From the IMG/VR virus record IMGVR_UViG_3300004369_000025, positions 1-49,335 of that record: 49,335 bases of DNA; one strand, 5' to 3'. Shown piece after piece: positions 34,704-46,663 of the stretch. The stretch is from a virus. The stretch's first letter is position 1, and every line of letters starts with the position of its first letter. Under the pieces are notes generated by a model. The model made no database searches, had not been told where the DNA came from, and was given only the letters and a program-made list of their open reading frames with translations. A program made the translations under genes and the position numbers.

Positions 34704-37700
34704 TTATATAGATATTTCGGTTTCCCATGGTATCCCTTCGTAATCTTCAATGTCAAAAACAACTCCAGCAGTGAGTGCACTTGATATCGTATCGTATATC
34801 TTATCATTACTTACGTAAGATTTTAAAGCTCTTGGAAGCCTAACTATAACATAGCCACCGTTTGCATAGGCAAAACCGTCAGGGCCAGATATATCCCAAA
34901 ATGATCTAGCATAAGGCATTTCCCTAAGTATTTCAACGGAATCAAAGTTATAAGATAAACCACCACCCTTTAATCTTAAGTCATTAAACTTAAAGCTATC
35001 AACAACGTTTTTGTCGACAATATATATAGTACTCAAAAGAAGCGCTAATGGATTATATCTTGGATTTGAAGGATCAAATATTTTTGCATCTTGAGTATAC
35101 TTTACTACATTTTCTTCTTCAAAAATTTCTCCATACAATTCTTGCTTCTCGTACTGGTCAACGATTTCTACGCTCCTTGGTATTATATAGAAAAACATTG
35201 GTTTATTAAATTTAATATTTTCTTTATCTAAGAATGGATTTAGATTAATGTCAAAATTATCTATTACCTTAATTAACCTATATGGAGATTCTACTGAATA
35301 GTTAACTTTAATTAAATTATAATCACCAGGAACTATCCCATTCTTAAACTGTAATATTCCGGTGCTACAGTCAAATGAAGCTATATCAGAATATTTTACC
35401 AAAGTCCATGGATCATTGATTGATTTTCTAATATAAACAAAAACAAAAGGTTTAATTGGTGAGCCAAAATAACTAACGTCAGAAGACGCTTCATGAATCG
35501 CAGCTATAGGAGTTTGCCTTAGCCTTATAGTTGTTGAGTCAATTAATATTGGCTTTTCCTCATATATGTCCGAATAAGGCCTACCGAGGAGTTTTGACCA
35601 ACCTGATGAAGCGTAACTTGCTGTATCATAATATGCTTTAACTTTAACTTTTGTAGAATTAGTTGCATATTTTTTTATCCAAGTTAGATCTGTATTGTAT
35701 ATTTTTGTTATTTCAAGATCTAAGCTTTTGACAAAAGAGCCAGAGCTAACAGCTATATGCCAAGGGGTTTTTTTATCTAAGTAATTTTGTGGTTTAAATA
35801 TTTCTATTGAAGCCTTGTTTTTAAATTTTATACTATATATCGGACAAATCACCTTGTTAGGGACTCTTGATACAGATATCGGTATTGTTGAGAAGTTAAT
35901 GAAATCTATATCTTCAGACATAGTATTACCATCGTAATCCGTAGCCATTACTGCTATGTATATATTTGTAGGACCGTTTCTTTCCATGAATTCAGAATAA
36001 GATATGTTGTTTCCTAAAAATTTCCTTGCAGATAAATCATAAAAACCATAAACTAAACCATCCAATCTACTAGTGGGGTCCACCGGTAACAATCTTATGT
36101 TAGTTATATTGACCGAAACATTATCGTCATTGTTTGGCGACATGCTGAAAACTGGATGACCAACCGGATTTCCACCAGCATCACATAAGCATACTATGCC
36201 GGATAGATAGTCAACAGAATTTTTGTTTATTGGACTTACTCTTTCAGTCTTTGCTTGATCGTCGCTTAGATATGAGGCATACAGGTGTCTATGAACTGGA
36301 ACTATAGTTTCGCCACCATAGGACTGCGAACTCGTTAGACTGCTTACATTGACGTCGAATAAAATGCTTATCTCCTGTTTGTCCTCGCCTACCTCTTGGC
36401 TTTCATTTGTTAATGTTATATAATCTATATATGGACTTGTAGGGCTTGGGGTTTGCCCCGTCAGTGCTACGCTCTTATTTGTAATGTTGATTGTTTGACC
36501 AACAGTAAGAGAAGCTTCATTAAGTTTTACAGTAACATCACCCCATTGATCTGTAACTCCATTTTGAATATTAAACTGTTGAACGCTTTGTAGATTTAGA
36601 ATTGTACCAGCGCCTATTTGATTGGGAGAATCAGCTGTATAAGTGAATTGCTGTTCGACCCCATTTTGATCTACGTAGTAAAAATTTAAAACAGTTGTTG
36701 GTTTAGAAAATATTGTAGGACTATTTATTTTTTGCACCTTGGGAGTGTTTTGTATGTTTAAACCTTTTGATTCAAAATTGGTTCTTAAATCCATGTACGC
36801 ATCTAGATCTATTACGCTCCTTTCTTCTGCTGTATAGCCGAAGTCTGGCTGACGTTCCCCTGGATCTGGCATATAATTAACTGCTACTTCGTTAATAAAT
36901 ATGCCATGAGCTCTCCCGTACCTGGCGGGTAGCTTTGAACCCTGAACTGTTAATGCTAAAAATTTATACCTATTAACTTCTGGTTGTTCAAAGTTTACTA
37001 CAAATTCGCCAGACGAATTTGCCTCTATTCTTTGAGTACCCTCAAATCTGGAAAGCCCTCCTTCCTGAGGAAAGCGCGCTATATTAGAATCGTTTATTTG
37101 TGCTTTATAGAATTTAATACCGGTCACCGTTAGTGCAGCGTCACCAGTTGAAATTTTTATATTGTAAACTGCATTGTTTACGGCTCTATCCAAAAGTGCG
37201 TCGGGAAGAGATATAAATATGTTTGATCTCATTGATGTAGGAGTTTTTGTTGAGCCTGTATAGGTAATTCTGTATAATCTTCCAGTTTCAGCTACAGAAA
37301 ATGGGTCAGCATACTCAATGGCCCTATCGATGTATCTTATAACCTTTTCGCCTATTGATGGTTTTTTCTGCCCTTCGTAGTATTTGATTATTCTTTTTTT
37401 TGCTGCTGCCAGCTGTTTATTTTGTTTTTTTGTGGCCCAAAAATATGCCATTGCGCTCTTTGTTTCCGAATCGACTTGCGTATCAACGACGACTAGGCCA
37501 TTCTTAACCTGAAACTGCCTTAGGGCACTACCTGTTTGTGGTCCAAATGCTCCATCCGTAGAGACTGCATAGCCGCTTTCTTTCATTGTCCACTGTATAT
37601 AGTGAACATATGTTCCGGCTTTTGCGTCTCCTGCATCAAAAGAGTATTGCTTAAAGGTATTCCCCTCTTCTATGTCCCCAGTGTATGGAAAATGATTTAA

Positions 37701-40466
37701 TGAACTTTTATTATTGGGGTTATGATTTGCGGCGTAGTTAATGAAATCTTCTTTGCAGAAAAATCTATTGGTTATTTGTTTGCCAGACTTAGATAATGGT
37801 ATTGAAACATCTGATACAGAAGACTTGGTGAAGTCGCCCGCAAATTTCAGTTGCCTATAGATTGGCACTGGTTCATCTAGCGTTTTCCAGCCAACTATTC
37901 CGTACACGTTTTCCCATGTTTTCACAGTAATTGGAATCTTTACTCTAAACTCTGCATCGTAGGTTAAGTCAAAATCAAGCGATGTTTCCTGACTTATTAC
38001 TTTAAGCCAATCGGTCTTAAAATTGTAACTATAATGATATGGCGTATCGTTAGTTATTGATGCTTGATTGCCTCTATCTATTGTAATATTTCTGAATCTA
38101 TCCTTTATGTAAAATGAACCAAAATCACTTGGAAGATTTAAGGGCCTTGACATTACCGATGTTTTTGCAAATATACTTTGAATAGAGTCTTCGCTTTTAA
38201 GTTCAAATGTATAATACGGTGTTGGAATCCCACTAGATATTGAGTTTGGTAAATATGTTCCATTTTTAGGGGAGATAGATGAATTGGTAAATTCCAAATA
38301 GTAGACAATTGAATCATTGCTAGAGTAAAATTGACCATAATCACTTGGAATGCTTGAAGAAAAATCTTTTAAGAATATTTCTTGAACAGTTTTGTCGTCT
38401 AATTTTCTATACAAATCTCCATTTTGCTCTTTAGTAAAACCATATTGAGTGTATTCATCTAGCTCATTATTCTTTATCAAAATATCATTATATGAATTAT
38501 TATCGTCAATAGTTGGACCGTTTAAAGCCCAAGATGTTTTCCAGCTAGTAGCGTGATACAATACTGGGACCAACAGCTCAGTAGAAAAAGAGTTAGAACT
38601 GTTACTGGTAGTGTAATATTTTGATATTAATCCCACTATTATAGAATTATAAAAATACTTTAGTGGTCCCTCTGCTGCTGAAACTAGGTCGATTGTTGAG
38701 CTATTACTAGATGAAGATGAAACTATTGTTGAACCAGGCGTATAGTCTGCTCCTGCTTTTTTGTTAATAGCTACAGTGTTTAAGATTATATTACCACAAG
38801 ACACTGCTCCAGAATTTGTGTTTGTTTTAAATCCAATTACAACTGGGCCAAGATCTGTTGACGCATATTGATAGGTGCTAAGGGAGCTGCTAAATGCAGT
38901 TATTGTTTCTGCTATTTTTCCATACACACCAAAACCAGTATCAAAAATAGACGTCTTAATGTCCCAGGTTTGATTTTTTGAAAAAAGATTTAAATCAGAA
39001 TATTCACTAGACTCTGTTATGTTATATGTCACTGAAGTTGCTTCTCCAGTAACCAGGGGTGGCACCGGCGCTGGAAGAATGCTCTTTACGGAATCACTAA
39101 GATCTCCTTCTACTTCAATGAATAAACAACCTCCATTGTCAGTAAATGATTTAAGTTTTGGAATAATAGAATATATATTAGTATTGCTATTAGCAACCAG
39201 TATTAAAAAATCAAACTTAGAAGTCTTTTCATGAGTAATTGACTCTATGTCAACGTTCCAGTATTCGCTAGACTCCAAAGGAATTGCTTCTTCACGAGAA
39301 ACTGGATTTTCAAACGTATAATTATATATATTTATTGGGTTGTTTATTGAATTCAATTTGTTAAATACTTTTGAATGATCAGTATAATCCGATTTGGTAT
39401 TTGTTTTAATTACACCAACTTTAACTATCCCTTGATCTATTCTATTTACGTAATCAAAAGACCTGTTTATCTTTCCTATTATTCTCCAGTTAAATATCTC
39501 ATAGTTTCTATTGTCTGGTATTGCTTTTTTGTTTACGTAAAAATTAAAACCCCTAGAATCAAAAGACCCGCCACTGGAAAACATATCTTCTATTTTTTCA
39601 ACACTTTTTACGGCGTAAGTCCTATCGTATTTGGAGCTATAGTCGACTACTAACGACTCCTCCGATTCCCTACTGTATAATGGAACAGAATTTATTACTT
39701 CCTTATAATTTGATGTAGAATTTACTATAATTAAGTCTTGATTCAGTTCTACCTTATCGTAATTTAGAACTAACCCTACCGGGTTTGCATCTTCTAGTAG
39801 TACAATTATTCTACATAAAGAGTCTAATTCTGAAACAAATTTGTCAGTATATTTTTCAAGTATAATTCTATATTTCTTCTTTCCCGTAGGATCAAGATAT
39901 TCTAAGCCGTCTGAGTAAGTTACGTATATATCATTTATGTCAATTCCTTGAATCTTTCTTGAAGCTTCCTGAAGATCGGAAGTTTTTACAATATTATATA
40001 TTGTTTTTCCTGCGTATTTGAACTGATCAATAGATGTGCTTTTAGCATCTTCTTGAACCGTAAAATATCTACTTACATAGTAGGAATATAAAAAGTCTGT
40101 TCTAGAATTTGGGCCTGATGAAAACGAATTTACTTTTTCGACATCTACGTAATCAGTGGTGTTTATTGTGCTGTTTCTGTACTCGGATATGAATATGTCT
40201 TCAGAAGAAAATCTATTATTTCCAGTAGATGGATCTTCTAGAATTCCTAATTCATTAGCTATTAATGTAGTTTGATCATTAATATTTTGTATATAGTTTT
40301 CCTGAATAGAAAGAGAAGTGTCGACTACGGTCAGTGAATTAGCTGGAGATATATCTTCGGCTGAATAATAACCCAAATTTACAGATGCCTTGGGTAATTT
40401 TAATCCCTTTTTAATTTTTGCTTCTTTAGAATTTAGTATATTATTTTTAAATATTTTCATGATCAT
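34704..40466 (-). CDS. Giant tail protein with embedded peptidoglycan-binding domain (1,920 aa)
   Basis: A beta-rich body surrounds a PG_binding_1 module near residues 960-1,010: YVHYIQWTMKESGYAV, DGAFGPQTGSALRQFQ, then DTQVDSETKSAMAYF. This is the module type also seen in the endolysin. Near the N-terminus is a possible vWA- or Rossmann-like stretch (KFDFLILVANSNTN). The protein may be a tail fibre, tape-like or adhesin protein contacting the cell wall during entry. It has no CGG codon in 1,920, a useful negative control for the recoding idea. Confidence 0.7.
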   Translation of the reverse strand: MIMKIFKNNILNSKEAKIKKGLKLPKASVNLGYYSAEDISPANSLTVVDTSLSIQENYIQNINDQTTLIANELGILEDPSTGNNRFSSEDIFISEYRNSTINTTDYVDVEKVNSFSSGPNSRTDFLYSYYVSRYFTVQEDAKSTSIDQFKYAGKTIYNIVKTSDLQEASRKIQGIDINDIYVTYSDGLEYLDPTGKKKYRIILEKYTDKFVSELDSLCRIIVLLEDANPVGLVLNYDKVELNQDLIIVNSTSNYKEVINSVPLYSRESEESLVVDYSSKYDRTYAVKSVEKIEDMFSSGGSFDSRGFNFYVNKKAIPDNRNYEIFNWRIIGKINRSFDYVNRIDQGIVKVGVIKTNTKSDYTDHSKVFNKLNSINNPINIYNYTFENPVSREEAIPLESSEYWNVDIESITHEKTSKFDFLILVANSNTNIYSIIPKLKSFTDNGGCLFIEVEGDLSDSVKSILPAPVPPLVTGEATSVTYNITESSEYSDLNLFSKNQTWDIKTSIFDTGFGVYGKIAETITAFSSSLSTYQYASTDLGPVVIGFKTNTNSGAVSCGNIILNTVAINKKAGADYTPGSTIVSSSSSNSSTIDLVSAAEGPLKYFYNSIIVGLISKYYTTSNSSNSFSTELLVPVLYHATSWKTSWALNGPTIDDNNSYNDILIKNNELDEYTQYGFTKEQNGDLYRKLDDKTVQEIFLKDFSSSIPSDYGQFYSSNDSIVYYLEFTNSSISPKNGTYLPNSISSGIPTPYYTFELKSEDSIQSIFAKTSVMSRPLNLPSDFGSFYIKDRFRNITIDRGNQASITNDTPYHYSYNFKTDWLKVISQETSLDFDLTYDAEFRVKIPITVKTWENVYGIVGWKTLDEPVPIYRQLKFAGDFTKSSVSDVSIPLSKSGKQITNRFFCKEDFINYAANHNPNNKSSLNHFPYTGDIEEGNTFKQYSFDAGDAKAGTYVHYIQWTMKESGYAVSTDGAFGPQTGSALRQFQVKNGLVVVDTQVDSETKSAMAYFWATKKQNKQLAAAKKRIIKYYEGQKKPSIGEKVIRYIDRAIEYADPFSVAETGRLYRITYTGSTKTPTSMRSNIFISLPDALLDRAVNNAVYNIKISTGDAALTVTGIKFYKAQINDSNIARFPQEGGLSRFEGTQRIEANSSGEFVVNFEQPEVNRYKFLALTVQGSKLPARYGRAHGIFINEVAVNYMPDPGERQPDFGYTAEERSVIDLDAYMDLRTNFESKGLNIQNTPKVQKINSPTIFSKPTTVLNFYYVDQNGVEQQFTYTADSPNQIGAGTILNLQSVQQFNIQNGVTDQWGDVTVKLNEASLTVGQTINITNKSVALTGQTPSPTSPYIDYITLTNESQEVGEDKQEISILFDVNVSSLTSSQSYGGETIVPVHRHLYASYLSDDQAKTERVSPINKNSVDYLSGIVCLCDAGGNPVGHPVFSMSPNNDDNVSVNITNIRLLPVDPTSRLDGLVYGFYDLSARKFLGNNISYSEFMERNGPTNIYIAVMATDYDGNTMSEDIDFINFSTIPISVSRVPNKVICPIYSIKFKNKASIEIFKPQNYLDKKTPWHIAVSSGSFVKSLDLEITKIYNTDLTWIKKYATNSTKVKVKAYYDTASYASSGWSKLLGRPYSDIYEEKPILIDSTTIRLRQTPIAAIHEASSDVSYFGSPIKPFVFVYIRKSINDPWTLVKYSDIASFDCSTGILQFKNGIVPGDYNLIKVNYSVESPYRLIKVIDNFDINLNPFLDKENIKFNKPMFFYIIPRSVEIVDQYEKQELYGEIFEEENVVKYTQDAKIFDPSNPRYNPLALLLSTIYIVDKNVVDSFKFNDLRLKGGGLSYNFDSVEILREMPYARSFWDISGPDGFAYANGGYVIVRLPRALKSYVSNDKIYDTISSALTAGVVFDIEDYEGIPWETEISI

Positions 40467-40476
40467 CCATTACATT

Positions 40477-43400
40477 TTAGCTTGGGTAAAAAGATTTGTT
40501 ATTACTTACGTAGTAGTATTCATTACCTAAAAGACCTAATTGATACTGAGCATATCTGGGTATCCTAAACCACTTAGGTAGGCTTACAGTAGGGGTTGCG
40601 GTCATACTATCTGGGTCTCCAGTCAAGTAATTAACTTTAAAAGCTGGAGTTGATTTAAATTCAATAAATTCATCTGCTTCATAGCTATCTTGAACTGGCA
40701 AAATTCTATCAGAAGCGTTTAAAATAACATCATTTGAGTCTTCAAACCAATTAATTATATCTCCAGCTATAGTAATGGGTGTAGTGGAGATTGCGGAGCT
40801 AAATGCCGTTTCAATCGCCATAAACCAATATCCGGCGTTAGCAAGAGGCTCAGCAGTTATTGGGCCGATAGTAAATGAGCCATCCTCTGCCGTAACAACA
40901 CTTTGATATTCTACTACTTCAAAAGCCTCATGTACGGTCCTAGCCTTTCTGTAGTAAACGTATACATTGGAGACGTTTTTTGACTTAGAAAATAGTCTAC
41001 CATTAACAGATAGCGTACTAACTCCATCGGCTTCCATAAAGCTTCTTGTCGGTTCTGCATATAGTTGATCGAGGTAAGACTCTGATTTGATTATTTCATA
41101 ATTGATTGTTGCAATATCATTTGCAGAACTGTATTGGTCTTGGATTCCCGAAATGTACAGAATCCCGGCATTTTCAGTGGCAGGAGTTGCGCCAGAATAT
41201 CTTGCCTTAGTGTAGGCAAAACCATCTATATCAGTTTCTAGTATTGGATCTTGCACATTCAAAAGTGATGATTCTAGGGCATATTTTTGATACGGCTTTG
41301 GATTTCCATTTACGTCTAAACTTTCTATAGCTATGGTCATATAATCTTTTAATGGATCATCAATAATTGATCCAGGATTAACTGTTGTTATAAAGTTTTT
41401 GTAATCATAAATTTTTTCATCTAAATAAATATACCCTTCATTTAGTAAAGTTCTAGTTGGAGAATGAACCAAGCCTGTTGGAGTTGATTTTTCAAAAATA
41501 CTAGATTCATAAGTTACATAAAATTGTGTTGCGCTATTCTCGGGTAGCGCATTAAAGACGATTTTAGAATATAGTCCAGAAGAATTATTGTTTTCATTAT
41601 CTACGTAGTATGAATTTTTAACTTTATACATAACCCTATATTCTCTTCCAATAATCAACGGATCGCCATTAGAAGAAGTAATTGACAAGCTACTTTCGCC
41701 GGGCAGGGTGTTCATGGCTTCCGCAATATAAGTGTCTGATATTGAATCGTATATGCTAATATCATATGAATCTGTGTATGCCAAATATATTCTATGAGTA
41801 TCTGTGGCTACTATTTTTTCAACGTTTACAAAAGAAAGCTTTGAATTATCTAGTTGATCAGGAAATGAAATTTGCCTATACTCAAGATGTGGGGAACTAG
41901 TTGATTCTACAATAATTGGAGCCCCCTGTCTTGCTAGTTGGGGAAGTGAAATACTAGGCGTTGATGAATTATTAACTAAATTATACTGCTCAGTGATTGG
42001 CCTTGCGTAAAGATAGGTATCTTGCTCACCCATGTAATACCATCCAGAATGAATTTCTGATTCAATAGATCTATTTACGTCTGGATTTAATTTTGCCCTT
42101 ACAGTTACGTTTTCAATAAAAAGATCATTGGCTATTCCTTTGGTCTTTTCCTCGTAGTGCTGAGAAGGCAAAATGTTTACATTTTGAATCGTATACTCGT
42201 CTTCAGCAATAGAGTAGAACGGTTTAACGGCTCTTTTTTCTGTGTATATATTAAAAGAATTATCGTTTTGATCTGCGGGAATTGCTTCTATTTGATTTAT
42301 TATATAATACTCAGGAGTAGATAATCTTGGAGTAAATTCATATCTATGTATGTCCCTATTGACTACAATGTCTGACAGTATGTTGGAGCCATTTAAGTCT
42401 TCTTCAGATTTAATTATTCCCCTATTTGAAATATCAAAAGTTATCGGAGTCGCAGATTGAGCTTCAAAATACGACCACTGCTGTATGATGGCTGGATAAT
42501 TCCTCTGCACTTCCCCATCTAATTGATATTGTTGAGAAGATACATTAAAATTTGGATCCCAATAAAATACTAAATTATTTGGAGTTGCGGACATATTTGA
42601 TATATCATATTTTGGTGTAGCAAAAAGTTCACCCTGTGAATTATCGGTTCTAACTGAAATATTAGGAACATAAACATCAGATAGATAATTCTCATTAGAA
42701 ATCCAACCTCCATATCCAATAGAGCCTGCATCAGTCGGCAAAGTATAATCTGGATCTATGTACGCAAAATCTGGTTTAACATTTTCTACATGTAGATATG
42801 TAGGAGTTGATAATCCACGAACTCTAACTATGTTGTCTATGTAATTGTTAAAATTTTCTTGATATTGTGGAGTTGCGCTTTCTGGGTTTAGCGTTGTTAA
42901 TTGAATTTTTTTATTTTGAACTGGAGTGTTGAAAGACTTGTATTGTATGTCGTACATATTTGAACCATATAATACTTGAAATGAATTTGAATTTGGATTT
43001 TCGACAGTAATAAAAGGAGTTAACGCATCAACAAAAACTCCGTTAGCGTAGCTTGTGGAATCTATCTTAGACTGCCCAGGAACTGATAACCAACCAGAAT
43101 TCTGCGAAGAGTGATTAGACACTATGTATCTGGGGGTACTGCTCGAATAGGCAAACTGTCCCCAGATCACTCTAGCATTTGATATGCTTGATTGATCAAT
43201 CGTGGCCGAAACTGGAGTAGTCGATGTATCTAGGTAGGTGACGTCATCCGACTTTCTTTTAAAAATTATATTATCAAATGTTCTATTATCTATTGGATTA
43301 ATTACATTTCTAACTCCATATTCAGGCTGTAGCGTAGGTGCGTATTCGTTTGTGTAGTAATCAACAAAATTGGAATAGTAGGGTGTTCCAGATACGTCTA

Positions 43401-45379
43401 ATTCAACTACGTAGTTAAGTGTTGCCGGACCAGCCGTAGGAATAGGTAGGTTATATTCGGTGTAGTAAGATATGTCTAAATTAATTGGGGCATAGATTGA
43501 CATTTGGGAATCTTGCGTAGTGTTTTTTTCAATGCCAGATATTTTTAGTATTGCTTGCTTTCTATAGACATCTTCGTGATATGGTTTTTGTTCAAAATTT
43601 AATAAATCGGAACCGTATTTAGTATTAGATTTAATAGATATACTAAGATCGGATAAGTCTCCAATTCCTGGTTGATAATATTTTGGAGTAGATTCACTAA
43701 AATCTAAATCATATACAAAAGGTACTTTACTAACGCCTTCTGAAAATCTTCCAGCGTAATCCCAAATAAGATCTGACCACGGAACAAAGCCCCAGTTTGT
43801 TGGGTATTCCTGATTGAGTCGATTTATAAATTGTACAAACTCTTCTGTTGGATTTCCGTTTAAATCAAAAAACTTTTCTTGATTTATTATATCTTTCATC
43901 TCTAATATTTCTGGAGTTGCACCAGCAAAGTATGAATCTGGAGTGGATCCAACTGCCCTCCATAAATCTAGTTCTCTTCTAACTGTTCTCTTAAAAGATT
44001 CTATATCCGGTCCAGGTTTATTGATATAGACATCTAAAATTCTTTTTTTATAATTTTCATTTGACTCTAATCTTAGTCTAGGAAGTCCTACCCTTGCTCC
44101 AAACTCGTCAAACATATTGAAAACTAAAGTTTCGTTCTGACTAGATGCAACTTGTGATCCATTTATATTTACACTTCTGTAAGGCCTTAGCGTAAATACT
44201 GCTCTATCAGCTGAGGAATAATAATAAACATAATCCTCATTGGTATAGGAAATGAAATCAGAGTAACTTGTTACCCTAGACAGGGATACGCCATCGCCTT
44301 TGACTGATGTAACTAATTCTGGAGTATTGCTAGTTGAATAAATCCAGGTAATTTGATTTGTACTTGCTCCAGTAATCGATTTTGACAAATTGTAATAATC
44401 TATTAGAGATTCTATCTTATCTAGATTATCTCCAATTAAAGCATTTAAAAATTTTCCACCAAAACTTTCTGGAACAGCGAGAGATGGAGTAGCGTCTTGA
44501 GTTGAATCTTCGTATAGCTTTGTCCATGAAGGAAACCTTTCTAAGATATCTCTAGTAGAATCATTTAAGTTTGGAGGAGAACTTTCTGCTATTTGCACCT
44601 CTACTAAAAATAAAAATTCAATTGGGGTTAATTCTTGAAGAGATGTTGTAAAAGCATATGATGATTCGGTTTCTGATACAAATTCATATACATACATTCC
44701 TTCTTGATTTGGTCCAGTTGGATTTAAAATTCTAAAAATATCTGAATTAAAATATTGTTCTGGTAAATCGCTAAAAAATTCTATTTCAAATTTAACAAAT
44801 CTTTTACACCTTTGAATAAATAAGTATTCCGTAAGACCAGATACTTCGTTCGGCACCCACAGTGGGTCCTCGGAATCAAAAGGGTCATCTGACTCAAATA
44901 CCTGAACCGTATATTCTATTGGTTGAGATGATGGTGCGTTAAAAAATGTTCCTCTATAAGAAACTAAATCAACTCTAGAGCTTGTATCAACAAACCTTAA
45001 TAAGGGTGTGGTTTTGTTTTCGGCAGTAAGAATATAGTATCCATCGGCGCCAATCTCAAATGTCCAAACAATAAAAGGAGTAGCAGAATCAGAGTTCTGT
45101 TGACCCTCAGGATATATATACTCTAAATTAAAGTTTTTGTCTTCTACTACTTCACCAAATTCTGTAACAATTTGCGAATTTTCTAAACTTGGAGTAGATG
45201 GTATAGTTTTATTGCCAACAAATGTTCCGGTCGCCAATTGTATCTAGACCGTATCTAGACTTTAGTGTGGAATAGTTTACGTAGCTTGAGTTATCGTATA
45301 GATCTATTGGTTCAGATGTCCAAACTTTTCCATTCTTAGTGAAATGAATGTTTGCTAATGTTAAAATAAAACTTTTCAT
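40477..45379 (-). CDS. Giant tail/fibre protein rich in TP motifs (1,633 aa), two frames joined by +1 shift at CGG
   Basis: The true start is ATG 45377-45379 (MKSFILTLANIHFTKNGKVW). The zero frame reads 50 codons to GLDTIGD, then CGG, and ends at 56 aa. Skipping C gives GTFVGNKTIPSTPSLEN and an open frame to 40477. A TTG start at 45237 would otherwise be called. More than 20 (S/A/T)TP motifs recur through the protein (DSATPF, ESTPKYY, LSTPEYY, KSTPAFK), suggesting repeated beta units. Residues ~300-450 resemble baseplate gpI-like stretches (ERFPSWTKLYEDS, PESFGGKFLNALIG). It probably links baseplate and fibres. Confidence 0.72.
45226..45229 (-). other. +1 recoding site CGGA, codon 51 of the 1,633-aa tail gene
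   Basis: The local sequence is GGC GAC C GGA ACA. Zero-frame CGG at 45227-45229 follows an Asp codon. The zero frame terminates six codons later. The GGA frame continues for almost 1,600 codons. Confidence 0.75.
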
Positions 45380-45392
45380 CTAAACCCCTATT

Positions 45393-46649
45393 TTATACGG
45401 CGTCTAACCAAATTGTATACTCCGAAGTAATGCCATTTTTTGGATGAACATACAATAGATCCTGACAAGGTCTACTCATAGAGTTAAAATACTCTTGGGC
45501 ATAAGTGTTGTGACTTTCTGGTGAGCCAGATATTCTAAGAGTACTACTGCCAATAGTCATTTTGAACTTTTGATGATAATGACCCATGTAAACATCGTCA
45601 AAATTTTCTGGAATAGATTCGTCTTTCCATCCCATTACTTTCTTATAGTAACCATAGAACTGCCCTGGAGAAGGCATTTGATCACCATGGATTAAAAGGC
45701 TACTGTATTCTCCTATGTTATCTATGGCGTAAAAGTTTCTTTCACCTTTTCCATCAGGGATGTTGAAAGTAACTCTATCTTCTTTTGAGTATATTAAATC
45801 TAATATTTTATACAATAGTCTGTCCATATTAGTTTCTGGATCATGTTGCTTTCTTGCCTTGCCACCGACTGCGCCATGATTGCCTATCACTCCAGTGATA
45901 TGTATTCTATCAAAATGCTCTAGGCATGTGTTTATGAATGTGGTTAGTATTTCTGGACCATTAATTCCCACCTGCCTATATAATCCAGAATCTATAAGAT
46001 GGCTTTGTCCAGCAAAAATTTCTTCGCCTTCAACAATGTCACCTAAAAGCCAAACATGCAAATCGTTGACTGGGTGGTGAGCTCTTTGAATTTCTGTTAT
46101 TTCTATTAATTTTTCCGTATAGAGTTCTATTCTTTTTGCCAAAACATCGGAATTATAACTTGGAGTTACCTTGCCTAATTGCCAATCAGCAAAAACCGCT
46201 ACAGCTGTTTCTGCCATGCCTTTTACTTTTGAGGTATTAATTCTTTTAATTTTTGGAAGTTCAAATCCATTAAACGCGTCAAATGCTGCTTGATATACTG
46301 AATACACAGCTTCTTCTTTTACATTTTTATTTTTTTCTGCGAGTCTTGCTAAGCGCTTATTTTCAGATCTTAAAAAATTTACAACATCCTCATTAACCGT
46401 TAGATAGGAAGAGTAGCTATTGGAAGTATCTTCCTCTATAAGGTCTTCTTCTTCGTTGCCTGAAAAGCTTTCGTCTAATCTGGATATGATTTGAGCAATA
46501 TCGCTTTGATCCTTTTCGTCTACTTCTACTTTTTGGGCCAATATTTCACCATGAGCGTCTTCGCCCACAAGCAAAGATCTAGCTTTAGTTTTATTTATCG
46601 CTTTAACTATGGACGTAGTCTTCACAACATAATACGAATCTGATGTCAT
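45393..46649 (-). CDS. Calcineurin-like metallophosphoesterase with extra N-terminal domain (418 aa)
   Basis: Residues 1-45 (YYVVKTTSIVKAINKTKA, GEILAQKVEVD) resemble the stand-alone 60-aa protein at 17862-18044. An acidic linker and coil follow (~60-115). The phosphoesterase has VFADWQLG (~150), LLGDIVEGEE (~200), GVIGNHGAVGG (~250), LLIHGDQMPS (~320) and MGHYHQKF (~358), the complete metal-ligand order. It would hydrolyse phosphodiesters or phosphomonoesters, substrate unknown. It is unusual between baseplate and fibre genes; a virion enzyme is possible. Confidence 0.8.
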   Translation of the reverse strand: MTSDSYYVVKTTSIVKAINKTKARSLLVGEDAHGEILAQKVEVDEKDQSDIAQIISRLDESFSGNEEEDLIEEDTSNSYSSYLTVNEDVVNFLRSENKRLARLAEKNKNVKEEAVYSVYQAAFDAFNGFELPKIKRINTSKVKGMAETAVAVFADWQLGKVTPSYNSDVLAKRIELYTEKLIEITEIQRAHHPVNDLHVWLLGDIVEGEEIFAGQSHLIDSGLYRQVGINGPEILTTFINTCLEHFDRIHITGVIGNHGAVGGKARKQHDPETNMDRLLYKILDLIYSKEDRVTFNIPDGKGERNFYAIDNIGEYSSLLIHGDQMPSPGQFYGYYKKVMGWKDESIPENFDDVYMGHYHQKFKMTIGSSTLRISGSPESHNTYAQEYFNSMSRPCQDLLYVHPKNGITSEYTIWLDAV

Positions 46650-46663
46650 TTTTACCTATTTCC

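Noticed and set aside
39019-39653. Plus-strand open frames inside the tail genes
   Set aside because: They lie opposite long minus-strand genes, lack ribosome sites, and read as low-complexity shadows.
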